Assembly: GCA_021234155.1 (NCBI GenBank)
Contig: JAJEKV010000041.1
Coordinates: forward strand, 9,879,018-9,943,017
Length of the DNA stretch: 64,000 nucleotides
DNA from: Isoetes taiwanensis
Lineage: Eukaryota; Streptophyta; Lycopodiopsida; Isoetales; Isoetaceae
Reading direction: 5' to 3'
The stretch's first letter is position 1; every line of letters begins with the position of its first letter. Below, piece after piece: positions 23,639-34,064 of this stretch. Position numbers and translations under genes: made by a program. The notes beneath the pieces are model-generated. The model made no database searches. It saw nothing but the letters and a program-made list of their open reading frames with translations, and was not told the origin of the DNA.

Positions 23639-24109
23639 AGACGATGTCTCGCCGCCCCAGACGAAAATGAACTTTTCATTTCGCCGGGCTTAACGTGAGA
23701 CCATGCCCCAAAATGCCCAAAACTGCTCCAAATTGACCAAAAAAGGGGTCAATTCACGCCTAACTTCGACGAAGTCCAAAGTAGAATTAGACCCTTACAT
23801 CAGCCAAATTGGACAAGTTTAGCCCATTTAGAGTCAATGTCTCACACGCCGTGCGTGCAGGCGTAAAATGAACTTTTCATTATCGGCCTCAAGCAACGCG
23901 GTGAGACCCTCTCAAAGATTTTCTCCACCATGCCATATCCAAATGACCTCCAGTTTGTTGCAATAGGTTCATTAGCTGAACTTAGCATGCTCAAACCCTA
24001 AAAGTAGTCTTCAAATCCTCACTTTGGCCTCCTAATAGGTCAGAATTGCCCAACCCCAGTAAATTTCTAGGTCATCCAAAAATTAGGGTTTTTCACTTTT
24101 CTATAAATA
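23639..24109 (+). promoter_or_regulatory. Leader cassette 2 of B: stem-loops and TATA box
   Basis: Module 1 at 23646-23703 and module 2 at 23839-23907 both centre on the short palindrome AATGAACTTTTCATT and end in GTGAGACC. TATAAATA lies at 24102-24109. The sequence between the modules and the TATA box (CATCCAAAAATTAGGGTTT) is shared with A at 10752-10770. Confidence 0.65.
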
Positions 24110-24220
24110 GGTCCCCATTTCTCACTTAGCACCCTACAAGTTTGCTCTTGACAGTTTAGGCAATTTTCCAGCTCCCGAAAGCTCGCAGATCGTTTTGTTA
24201 GTCTCACCTTCATTAGATCA

Positions 24221-25695
24221 ATGGCTACCGCCGACTTCAGCGATGGTACAAAGGCCCGGTGCCCATCCGTCGAGGCTGATGTCAACGACATCTTCCGAGT
24301 CTTTAGGAAAGAGATAGATGTCCAAGCAACTTTGCACGCAACCCAAGCTAGGCTAGGACCTTCCCTAGTGCAGTTACCCCCTTGCATAGGCTATTTTGTT
24401 CCCCGCCCATCCCTTCAAGCAGCCTTGGGCGAGGTTCCGAACATTGCCAAGTACTTGACGAACAAGGCATGAGGTCGTTGGATTACATGATCGACCGGTT
24501 AGCCGGGACCAAGTATTTCTCCTACACCGCCATTTTTCCTTTCCCACCCCCGCCCGAAACCCCAATGGGGCAACCTCCATTCCCCCATGGAGGTGGACCC
24601 CATAGCGACCTCAAAGAGAGCGGATGCTTTTGCAAGCATACCGGCAAGAGCAAGAAGGAAGAGCGTAAGAAGAGGAATCGGACGAGGAAAGAGTACCGCG
24701 GAGCTCGACCCGGAGGGAAGAACGCGCAAGAAGCGTAAGAGGAGCTATCCATTTCGGCGAAACCTAAGGAGACCCTGAGTCGCCCACTTGGGCTAGGCAT
24801 CACAAGCCTAGCCCCCATCATCATCGACGGTGAGGAGTATCGCTCCTCAGCGACATCCAGAATCTCCCCGAATGCAGGGAGAGGGAGCTCTGGCTTGATG
24901 AGTTGCTGCACCAACTACGGCAGCAACCAGATTTGGACGACTTCATCGTCCGGGGAGTCTCAGACTTCCCGGCTTGGCGCGAGAAGCCGACACCTATACG
25001 AGGAGTCGACTTCCCACATCCGTGCCTACAAAGAACATAAGATGTGTTATGGAGGCTCGAGAATTGCCATCTGAAAAAGAGTTCCTCGCCATTCAGGAAT
25101 GGATGGGGATCAGAGGCAAGACCACAAGCATCTTGATGCCAAGCTCCTCGACACCACCTCGCTAAGAGGAGGGAGAATCGACATCAGCGAAGTCGACTCG
25201 ACAATTGCGTGCATCACCGAACTGGACCGAGGAGGAGGTCGAATACGAGGATGCATAGAGCCGGAGGCCAAGCAAGTGGAGAACCTTCGGCGACACACAA
25301 TGAAGCGCCAGATACTTCCGCCTCCGCCGATGGGAGAATAGCGGTGATACACCGCGCAAATTCACCCCGTGGTGAAGAAAGAGTGTTCATGCTCATTGCA
25401 CTCTCGTGCTTTGGTGCATGCTCGAATAGCCTAAACGCCGACTATGCCGTTTTAGTCAAGAGAGCAATGGCACTCGACCTCTTCGGGCGCCGTGGCCTCA
25501 CCGGACAATAAGAGGGAAGATTGGCAAAGGACCGGGCAGCCTACACCTCCGACCATAGTGGTAGAGGAATTGGTGACATCTTTGCAGTATTTAACGCCAA
25601 CCAATGTTCTTAGGAACTTGGGATATTTCGATAGGAACGCCCAAGTTAAGAAGTTCCTTGAGGATAATCCATCCTACCGGGGATTTCAAGAATAG
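24221..25695 (+). pseudogene. Leader ORF-b of B, unrecognised protein
   Basis: The first frame (24221-24472) starts MATADFSDGTKARCP about 112 bp after the TATA box and runs 83 codons to YLTNKA. The reading then shifts through other frames with conserved-looking pieces: a proline-rich FPFPPPP segment (about 24535), a basic KKEERKKRNRTRKE stretch (about 24655), LDDFIVRGVSDFPAW (about 24935-24980), and a last frame 25492-25695 ending KKFLEDNPSYRGFQE. The order is the same in A (10870-12430). It lies upstream of gag, separated by an AT-rich spacer (25700-25850). I cannot assign a function. Confidence 0.5.
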
Positions 25696-25860
25696 TTAGA
25701 CTCTTGATCCCGGAGGCCTTGTATTAAGATATTATATAATATAAGTATAATTTCTTTTGCACTTTAAATGTTTTGTTGATGTATTTTGTTCCACAACTAT
25801 ACCAACAACACATAAATGCAAGAGAACAAATGAAACTAACCTTATAGCCATGACCTACTT

Positions 25861-26878
25861 GTGTATGCAGCTAGAGGCCTAGGCTCAGGGGAACGACAAC
25901 GCCGAGACCATAGGGAAGAACAGACTCCGCCCAGGCCACCCCCGGCAAGGAGTCTGTATGAAGCATTTGGGCCCATGACCCCAGAGGAGGAAATGTCACA
26001 GATGAGGACGGACCTTGAGCAGATAAAGGCTTTCCTGGCTGCACAAGCAGGAGTTGGTTCGGAGGGCAACGCTTAGTTGCCACAAGCATCAGCTCGAAAA
26101 ACAGGAAAGGACAAGAGGAGGAGCAAGAGAAGGAGGTCCCCCAGCTCGGAATCCTCCGACTCAAGCTCGGACTCAGACTTTGATTCCGAGGAAGAGGCTG
26201 AACCAGTGCAGGACCGAAGAGACGACAGACACAAGGAGACGAAGACCTCCGACTACCAGAAGAAGGTAGACTCTGCATTGGGAAACGTCTGGAAGGCCAG
26301 GAAACTCGAGCAATTCTCAGGCGAGAACAGGTCAGGCATCGAGGCAGAGGCTTGGCTCGATGAGATGAGCGAGTATGGTAACGCCTATGGTATGAAGGAC
26401 AAAGATAAAGGCAGGGTGGCAACATCCAACCTGAAAGGAGCAGCACGCATTTGGTGGAAGGGTTATGCCAAGGCCCATGGCTTAAGCAGGGATGCTTGCA
26501 GGTTCAGGAAGTTTGCTAAAGCTTTCAAGCGCCACTACGTCCCAAGAGAGCACAAGTCCAGCATGATGCAGCAGTTCTACAGGTTGCAGCAAGGCAACAA
26601 ATCAGTCCATATACACAGAGGAATTTATGAGGCTAAGACTTTATGTGCCAAAGTTGGGTGAGAAGCATGCAGTGGAGAGCTGTATTGAAGGGCTGAATGA
26701 TGAGATCTGCAAGCTTGTAAGGGCAATAAACCCTAAAACAGTATCAGAAGCAGAGTCCAAGGCAATAAGCCCGCAGGAACTGGGGCCCCAACAAATGGGG
26801 GCGAGCAGCAAAGATATCGATAAAGGCAAGGCAACAGGAGTTATAGCCCTAGGGCAGCCAAATCCAGTCCAAATTTAG
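25861..26878 (+). pseudogene. gag of B, one in-frame stop and one frameshift
   Basis: From 25861 a single frame runs to 26661, broken only by a TAG at 26074-26076. It starts with a proline-rich, acidic N-terminus (MTPEEEMSQMRTDLEQIKAF), then a basic and serine-rich linker (26100-26200). The retrotransposon Gag core follows, with AEAWLDEMSEY, LKGAARIWWKGYAKAHG and the FAKAFKRHYVPREHKSS segment. After a frameshift near 26650 the frame at 26627-26878 continues with CIEGLNDEICKLVRAINP. This is the best-preserved Gag in the window. It would form the capsid of the virus-like particle in the cytoplasm. Confidence 0.85.
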
Positions 26879-26969
26879 AGCCCCATATGGTGGCAAACTG
26901 AGGGGAAGCGGAGGAGAAGAAGCGGTGTCCTTCAAGGACAAGCGGGAGGGGTCAAACTACCCAAAGCGG

Positions 26970-27110
26970 TCGCGGTCCTTTTGCAGCTATGCCCAAGGAA
27001 AAGAGGCAGGAGTGCATAGAAAAGCAGCTTTGCTTCGTGTGTTTCCAGCCAGGCCAATACGGGGATCGAACCGCCCCTATGTCATGAGTGCACAAGCGGA
27101 GTTGGGAGAT
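26970..27110 (+). pseudogene. Gag zinc-knuckle remnant of B
   Basis: A reading with ECIEKQLCFVCFQPGQYGD resembles the CX2CX4HX4C nucleocapsid motif, but the His is replaced and the last Cys is out of frame. The equivalent region in A (13990-14110) is more damaged. Confidence 0.55.
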
Positions 27111-27229
27111 CGGGACACTGCCCCGACGACGACGGCGAGGCAGCCAGCGACTATATTCGTGGTGAGTGTCATATCTTTGCCGCAAGATACGTAACGCTGC
27201 AGAGCCAAGATAAGGTAATTTCCACAGTA

Positions 27230-27694
27230 GGGAAGGCCAAGGCCAAGTCCTTCATAGTCCTGATAGACTCGGGAAGTAGCCATAACTTTGCATCGCCCAT
27301 AATGGTCGAAATGTTGAAGTTGAAACTACTGAAGTCGAAGCCAAGGCCCGTCGTCTTAGCAAGTGGAGCAGTAAGGCAGACGGCAGGCAAGAGAATTAAT
27401 TTCGACATCGACTTGCCAGGGATTAATGTCCAGATGGGGGCAGAGGTAATGGGCATTGGCAAGTATGACTTGATCATTGGAATGGAATATATTGGACCAG
27501 CAGGAGCCCTCATTGATTGTGGAAAGCGCAAAGTGACCCTCACAACACCCAATGGCAAGATCATAGAGATCACAGGTAAAGAAGTTGTTCCCGTTATGCA
27601 GTGCATGTCTAGTAAGCAGCTGTTCAGGTGCATAAAGAGTGAGCAGGTAGCATATATCTTCAAGCTCGAGATCCAAGAGCCGAATCGAAGAAGG
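27230..27694 (+). pseudogene. Aspartic protease of B
   Basis: The active-site motif DSGSSHNF is readable at about 27265-27288. It is followed in the open frame 27302-27697 by MVEMLKLKLLKSKPRPVVLA, then DLIIGMEYIGPAGALIDCGK, the retropepsin-like (RVP_2 type) pattern seen in plant chromoviruses. A frameshift lies between the active site and the main frame. The protein would cleave the Gag-Pol polyprotein. A linker leading to RT follows (27700-27900). Confidence 0.85.
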
Positions 27695-27894
27695 TAAGGA
27701 AGATAAGGGGCTCAAATGAGTTGCCCAAAGCAAGTAGCTAAGTTGATCACGGAGTTCCGATCTCTTTCGGATGAGATCAAGCAGCTCCCTCCTTATTGGG
27801 GGAGTCGAGTGTGAGATAGCTTTTCGAACCGGGGAACCAAGCCCGACGAGCAAGGCCCCATATAGAATGACGGCGCGGGGAGTTGTGAGCTAAA

Positions 27895-28560
27895 GAAGCA
27901 ATTGCAGGAGTTGCTCGACCTAGGCTTCATTAGACCTAGTGTCTCGCCATTTGGAGCACCCATTCTTTTTGTCAAGAAGAAGGATGGCAGTTTGAGGATG
28001 TGCATAGACTATAGGCAGTTGAACAAGCACACCATCAAGAACAAGTATGCGCTCCCCAGATCAGACGACTTGATGGATCAACTCCAAGGGGCAAAGGTCT
28101 TCTCCAAAATCGACCTAAGGTCAGGCTATCACCAGATTCGGATAAAGGAAGAAGATATTCATAAAACCGCCTTGAAGCCGCAGCACGGACACTCTGAGTT
28201 CCGCGGTAATGCCTTTAGCTTTATCGAATGCCCCAAAGAACGTTCATGAGGCTCATGAATGACATCTTGAGGGGAGTTCTTAGACACCTTTGTAATAGTA
28301 TTCTTTGATGACATTTTGGTGTATAGCAGATCCCTTGAAGAGCACGTACAACACTTAAGGAGAGTGCTGCAGAAGTTGAAGAGGCACCAGTTGTATGCCA
28401 AGTTGTCGAAGTGTCACTTCGCAATGGAGAGGGTGGAATACCGGTCATGTGATCTCGCCAGAAGGAATCTCGCCGGATCGCCAAGATTGAAGCCCGTCAT
28501 TGATTGGCGGCACGAGAAGAATGTGCATGAGGTCGGTTTTACGGGCCTAGCGGTACTCTG
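27895..28560 (+). pseudogene. Reverse transcriptase of B
   Basis: The open frame 27902-28249 reads clear Ty3/gypsy RT blocks: [40 protein letters not shown], and [20 protein letters not shown] with the first catalytic Asp. After a frameshift near 28250 the catalytic FFDDILVYSRS lies at about 28298-28332, then HLRRVLQKLKRHQLYAKLSK (28316-28561 frame). Frame changes and a short loss near 28240-28300 inactivate it. It would copy the element RNA from the tRNA-iMet primer. Confidence 0.92.
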
Positions 28561-29110
28561 AGGAAGTTCGTGAAGAACTTTGCTAAGATAGCGCCCCGCC
28601 AAACACTTGACGAGGAGGAGAAGGTGAAAGATTGGGCAGACCATTGGCACAAGAAAGCCCAAGCAGGGTTTGAATTGTTGAAGGAAGCTTTAACAACCGC
28701 CCGATCGACCCTACCGGACCTGAGAGAAAGATAAGCTTGTAGCCACAGTCTGCGAGTAAGATAGCTACAGTGCGGTGCTCATGCAAAAAGCGTGTGGTAG
28801 CGTATGATTCCAGGAAGATGAAGCGGCCAGACGCGCTACCGACGCCGCGACCAGAATTGCTTTGCGGTTAGCCGGGGCATTAAGAATTTGGAGGCACTAC
28901 CTCTTGGGAAGAAAGTTCCAATTGGACCGCAGATCATGAGCCTCGGTATGTATTCCACGCAGCCTCACCTTAACTTGAGGCAGCGAAGGTGGATGGAGTT
29001 CCTCGAGGAATATGACTTTGATATAGTCTACAAGCCGGGGAAGCTCAACGTGGTAGCGGATGCACTCTCAAGGCATCCTCTGACAACTAGAGTGCATTGC
29101 AATGCAATTT
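28561..29110 (+). pseudogene. RNase H region of B
   Basis: FELLKEALTTA (about 28666-28698) marks the RT/RNase H connection. The frame starting at 28888 reads LNLRQRRWMEFLEEYDFDIV and YKPGKLNVVADALSRHPLTT, the usual end of the Ty3/gypsy RNase H domain with its conserved ADALSR motif. The part between (28700-28890) is out of frame. Confidence 0.85.
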
Positions 29111-30340
29111 CGACGCTCTCCAGCGACTTTGGTAGGAAGATTGAAGAGTCCTTGCCAACGGATGTGGATTTCAAGGAAGTATGGGCAAGCCTCTCTAGGG
29201 AGGCTAGAACAGATAAAGAGCAGGAAGCCTTCAAACATTATAAGAAGGAAGGCAACCTGTTATACCATAAAGACAAGTTGTGTGTGCCCAAATCATCAGG
29301 TGTAAGGAAATTGATCTTCCACGACACGCACAACAGCCCTATAGCTGGCCATGCGGGATTCATGAAGACATATTTCAAAGTCTTGGCAACTACTATTGGC
29401 GGGGAAAAAGGGTAGCTCGCTACATCAAGGAATGTCAGCTTTGTCAGCAGACGAAGGCAGAGCAGCTTCAAATTCCAGGGCCATTGGAGCCATTAGCGGT
29501 GCTAAACGCTAAGTGGAAGGTGATCAGCATGGATTTCATAACAGGGCTTCCAAGGACGGTAAGAGGGAAGGACGCCTTGATGGTAGTGGTCGACAAGTTG
29601 TCGAAGATGGCACATTTTGTGCCTTGCGGGGACCACAGACACGCTATGGATCTGTGAAGCTCTTCACCAAAAGAAATCTTCAAGCTTCATGGCATGCCAA
29701 GGGAGATTATCTCCGAGCGAGGGATCCGAAGTTTATGAGTGCCTTTTGGCAAGACCTCTTTCGCGACCATTCAGGCGAAGCTATCCATGAGCACGACCTA
29801 TCATCCATGAGACGGATGGCCAAGCGGAAGCGGACCAACGCGGGATTTTGGAGGATATGCTACGAAACTATATGCGGAACAAGCAAGGTATGTGGGAAGA
29901 ATTTATTCACTTGGTGGAGTTTGCGTATAATAGCACCAAGCGGGAATCATCCCAAATGTTGCCGTTTATGATCAACTACGACTATCAATGCCTAACTCGG
30001 ACACTTGGCACAATCCGTGTCAAAAGTAGAAGTTTTCGGCCAGATGTTGGCCCGACATCGCGGCCCGCCTAGTGGAAGAAGTTCGAGGATATCTTCCGGC
30101 AGCAAGGAGTCGACAAAGAGCATCGCCGACAAGCATCGAGCGATCGAGAGTTGAGGTTGGCGACAACGTGTGGCTCAAGATCAAAGTGAAGCGGGCAAAA
30201 GCTCGCGCTCGAGAATTGTAAGCTTGCTCCAAGGTAATTTTGGACCTTTCGGAATAGTCAAGAGGGTAGGTAATCAATCCTACAAGTTGGACTTGCCGCA
30301 CACCTAAAGATTCATAAAGTCTTCCACGTGAGTTTATTGA
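29111..30340 (+). pseudogene. Integrase of B
   Basis: The H-H-C-C zinc finger reads HDTHNSPIAGHAGF (about 29320-29365) and CQLCQQTK (about 29434-29457), with a frameshift between them near 29400. The core starts with MDFITGLPRTVRGKDALMVV (about 29529), then DKLSKMAHFVP; the Asp in the first block is the first catalytic residue. The middle (29640-29850) is shifted. EEFIHLVEFAYNSTKRESSQ (29895-29955) marks the end of the core. A C-terminal tether region (30100-30340) leads to the chromodomain. It is not functional as read. Confidence 0.9.
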
Positions 30341-30631
30341 AGAATCATACTCCAAATCCAGACGAAGTCTTGGACACTCCAACGTTGTTGGAAATGACGG
30401 AGGGAGCATTTGGAAATAGTTCAGAATTAATTCTTGATAAAGCCTTCAGAAAAAACAAAGGAGATCGGAGTTTCTCAATATTTGGTCAAGTGGAAGCACT
30501 TGCCAGGTGGAAAAGCGACATGGGTACTTAAGAAGGATCTATTGAAGCGGTACCACGATTTATGGAGCAATGGGGACGGCAAGGTCATCTCAGAAGAAAT
30601 CGGCTCGGGCATGTCGATTTGTGTAGATTAA
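30341..30631 (+). pseudogene. Chromodomain of B
   Basis: Two overlapping frames (30328-30531 and 30434-30631) cover a LILDKAFRK start, then SQYLVKWKHLPGGKATWVLK and DLLKRYHDLW, ending GSGMSICVD. The aromatic residues of YLVKWK and the W of ATWV fit a chromodomain. In chromoviruses this domain directs integration toward particular chromatin. The stop at 30629-30631 ends Pol. Confidence 0.88.
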
Positions 30632-31518
30632 TTCTATGTGTAGTTAAGATTAATCTCGCGATGCAACCTATGCTAGGTATGGGTTGCATGCGTTGTTACC
30701 GATGATGAGACCACCACGGTGATCTCTAGGGCGTGGTGTAATGTCAATGTAGGCATGACCGTTTACGCTTGGATGAGTGGAAGGTAGATTAGAAAGTCTA
30801 CTTACGTCCCCACGGAAGTAGGCGACCTCGAGAAGAAAGGAGGTCATTGAGGAATGCATTGTAGGAAAAGCACCTCTAGCCCCATATATGCATTGATAGG
30901 AGGAATCTGGCCTTCGCCCCTTATACGGGGAAGGACCTATCCTCCTTATTTGGGCAACTAAAGGTGTAGGCATGGCGCCATATAGGCATTATAGGTATTT
31001 GTCTCCTCGGCCACGAGGAAGAATCATCCTCTTCCTACGCCGGGAGATTAGCCATACATTCATGTAGATAGGTGGGGTGGTCACCATATAACCAAAATTT
31101 TATTAATAATTAAATGGTACTAACGTAGTGTCGACCTGCAGGCCAATAGAGCGCTCCGGAGGGCAAGGAGGTCGAGCTACGAAGACTTGCAACACAAATT
31201 TTGTTGGAATGTGTTGCAAGGAATGAAGAGTACCTCGAACGTTAATTATATATATGAAATATTAAAATTTTGATAAACTAAATTGTCGTGATAAGTAAGT
31301 TATTGAGTAACTTGTTTTAATGATATTACGAATTGATAAGTTAATTCATAAGATAAGGGCGTAATAATGATTTAAAAATATTACCTTGAGATAATCTTAA
31401 TAAATGTGTAAGTATTATAGTAGTATATTGTATGCATCAGGTTGATTGCAGGTTAGGAAGATTCCAAGGTGGGGAGACCCACGATGCTGCGGACAGCATC
31501 ATTTCAAGGTGGGGAGAA
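30632..31518 (+). other. 3' UTR of B with conserved hairpin and polypurine tract
   Basis: Non-coding, AT-rich toward the end. The conserved stem CTTGCAACACA / TGTGTTGCAAG is at 31186-31196 and 31210-31220. The purine tract AAGGTGGGGAGAA at 31506-31518 precedes the LTR. Confidence 0.8.
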
Positions 31519-32616
31519 TGTGACATTCCAGCACAGTATACGGTCCCAGGACGTATATTGTACTGCCTCGTTACGCGTACACGCCACCCCGACTGACGTG
31601 TACGCCAACGTGTAGCCAGGCCAGTAGCCCCTAGGGGGCAACTTACAAGGTATGTGTATTTATTAATGTGCACATTTACCAATGTACACATTTATTAAGG
31701 TGCACACCTTTCCATGTAGATACATTTATGCCACCTAGCCATTAAAGGCAAGTGGGCCATTCCCAATTATCCCACATGCCTAAAGGGATAATTGGAAACC
31801 CTAGCCCTAACCCCTTGTCTATTTAGGTAGGAGGAAACCCTAACTTGCCATTTTCGTCCATAGGGTTCTGGAGCTCTGTTTTGGCTGCCCCAGGAGTCAA
31901 AATCGCCTCCCAGACTTTGTCTAAGCGAATTGCACCATTGCAGTTCAGCAGGATGGTGGAACTCAGGTCAGGGCATGGGCTCGACACCCGTGAAGTGGTG
32001 TTCACTTCCAGTGGGTTCAGTCGAATAAGGGCAGTGGCCCTCTAGTCACCTTGAGTCAGCATGTAGACCTCTGTACGGAGTGATCCGTACCTGCACCATC
32101 GGAACTGGGGAGATGCAACCCAGGAATAGCCCCTTTGGCTATGCATCCGGCGGGCTACAGTCAGGTCCCAACACTTTTCAGCCTACTCTGCAAAGTGTGC
32201 ACAGGAGGGGCGGATGGAGTGGACAACCCGATGCCATGTTCTTATGCCAGCCAAATCCATTGCCATGAATTCTGTCTGCAATGAACTCTGGAGACCCAAG
32301 CCGTCAGTCATCCCTTGAGTCTGAGCCTTGGGTAGGTCTTCCCATATGTATTGTGCTGATCTTTGTCTATGCAGATGTTGATGTACCACCCTTCGAGGTG
32401 GATATGTGATGATATTGTTTACATGTATGTTTACGCTTCCGCAGCTAGGTAGGCCCTGAGGGAGACGGGGTAAAATGACCCCTTCACTCTTCCCACTGGG
32501 ACTCGTTACGGGTACAGTGACACGTGGAGGGCCCTGTATCAGTGTGGAGCTGGTATGGGGGATGAACTCCTGTTTGTATACGGTGAGTGCACCGTATACG
32601 AGTAGGGGACGTCACA
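31519..32616 (+). mobile_element. 3' LTR of chromovirus B, internally deleted
   Basis: It starts TGTGACATTCC and ends GGGGACGTCACA. Compared with its 5' partner it lacks about 19 bp after TGCACCATT (near 31940) and about 458 bp after CTCAGGTCAGG (near 31971), then resumes at GCATGGGCTCGACACCC. A short AGG shared at both deletion edges suggests a microhomology deletion. Confidence 0.9.
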
Positions 32617-33076
32617 ATTTAGAAAAGAAATTGGTATAGTGGTAATATGCTAGTCCTAGAACACGTATGTCTCAAGTTTGAGACCGCTTAGAGTCGCACT
32701 ATGTATAGACCCGTCCCATGGCTCGCTGTAAGGTCCCCGTGGATGTTCTATCTATCTATCATATTCAAAGGTCATGTTCTGTGCTAATGCACAGGTTCTT
32801 ATTGAGGTCCAGCAATGAATTCTCAAGGCATTTAGATGCTCATCATGGCTGACAAAGCAAAGAATCGTATATGGGAGCACTATCTTCACATTCACACTTA
32901 CTCACGAGCTTTTGCTCCCTCTTCACAATGTTTAGATGTTGCATTTGGGTGAGGTGGACGTGTTCTAGTGGACATTTTCTCCATTGAGTTTTTAGTCCCC
33001 ATTGTACTTTGTTTATGACTTTCTCTGAATAATAAAGGATCGCTCCCTTCAAAAAGAAAAAAGGAAAAAAAATAAA
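32617..33076 (+). pseudogene. LINE 3' end, resumed after the A/B compound
   Basis: ATTTA repeats the bases before LTR A, and the next bases (GAAAAGAAATTGG) continue the LINE frame as K-R-N-W, completing a W-K-R-N-like motif expected after the zinc-binding domain. A SINE lies at about 32632-32765. Further sequence ends in AATAAAGGATCG and an A-rich tail (33051-33076), typical of a LINE 3' end. Confidence 0.7.
32632..32765 (+). mobile_element. tRNA-derived SINE with ATCT tail
   Basis: An A-box-like TGGTATAGTGG (32641-32651), a B-box-like GTTTGAGACC (about 32677-32686), GTCGCACTATGTATAGACCCG, a GTCCCCGTGGATGTT block and a CTATCTATCTATC tail occur in order. Parts recur near 37340-37570 and on the minus strand at 1407-1520. 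It does not fold as a tRNA. Confidence 0.65.
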
Positions 33077-33349
33077 CCAACATTACGTAGAATATAGAAT
33101 GCTATCGTGTAACATACAAAAGGCATTATTTATGGACAATAAAATCACCTTAAAAATACCCGACACTGGGAGTGGATACTTAATATCTCAATAACTAATA
33201 GTGGTATGCTGTATGCATTCATTTTGACCTCCAATGGTATATCTTTATCTTAATCTTGAAGATTAACATGCTTTTGACTTTTATTTTGAACTTTTAAATT
33301 ATTTTTGATAAAAGAACAACGAAACAATGCCCATTTCTGATAATGTCAC

Positions 33350-33485
33350 AGCTGACATTCCTTGGATGGGGACGCCCATCACCATGTCTCCTATTTATAT
33401 CCCCATTTTTTCCCTGGCCTCTTATTCGCGTTCTCTTGTGCTTTTCATTTTTAGCACCTATCTTTATCTAGCTTCTTGGCACCTT
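33350..33485 (+). mobile_element. Left terminal segment (A1) of a DIRS/Ngaro-type retrotransposon
   Basis: It starts at ACATTCCTTGGATG and stays closely similar to 48162-48285 for about 120 bp (CATCACCATGTCTCCTATTT, then TTTTTTCCCTGGCCTCTTAT). The terminal hairpin found before the other copies is reduced here to a short AATGTCA / TGACATT stem (33344-33361). Confidence 0.65.
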
Positions 33486-33553
33486 TCTTCCTATCTATCC
33501 CGGCCTTCCTTCTGTACTCACGTCGAAGCCTGCATACACGCCTGCATCCTAAG

Positions 33554-33681
33554 AGACGCCTCACATGTAGCGTTCACATGAACGAAATTTGAGACGGCCG
33601 GTTTGACGTTTGAGCCGGTCGTCCCGAACTGCTGGAACGGCTTGACGTCCGGCAAAACTTGCCGCTCACATGTGAGGCGTC
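33554..33681. mobile_element. MITE-like element with 14-bp TIRs
   Basis: GACGCCTCACATGT near the left end is the exact reverse complement of ACATGTGAGGCGTC at the right end (33668-33681). CCTAAG flanks it on both sides (33548-33553 and 33682-33687), a candidate target duplication. The length is about 127 bp and there is no coding capacity. Confidence 0.7.
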
Positions 33682-34064
33682 CCTAAGCCGATATTCTCCC
33701 TACGTTTAGCTCCCTCCAGACTGTTCTCCATTCAAGCGGCGTCGTCAACAACCCGAGGAATTCGTACTGCGTTCAAACGCCGCCTCCAACAATTCAAGGA
33801 ATTTCGATTGAGTTCCCGGCTTTTTTCCAACCGAAGCTTTTACAGAAGAGAGGACGTGTGTCCAAGGGTCCTAGAAAGCATTTCATTGATCTGCATTCCA
33901 GGACTGATCCCATTGCTCCAAGTGCGTTTTTATTTTCTGTGATTTGCTTGATTGGTTTGGCCCTTGCTCGTTTTCTCTGATGGCTTGTTTCTTTGCTCGT
34001 TGCTTGGTATGCCGCAGATAGAATCATTTGGGTTATGCTGATCAAATTTTTTTTACTGTCATGA

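Noticed and set aside
32641-32690. tRNA gene
   Set aside because: A- and B-box-like motifs are present, but no acceptor stem or cloverleaf can be formed; the ATCT tail and other copies indicate a SINE.
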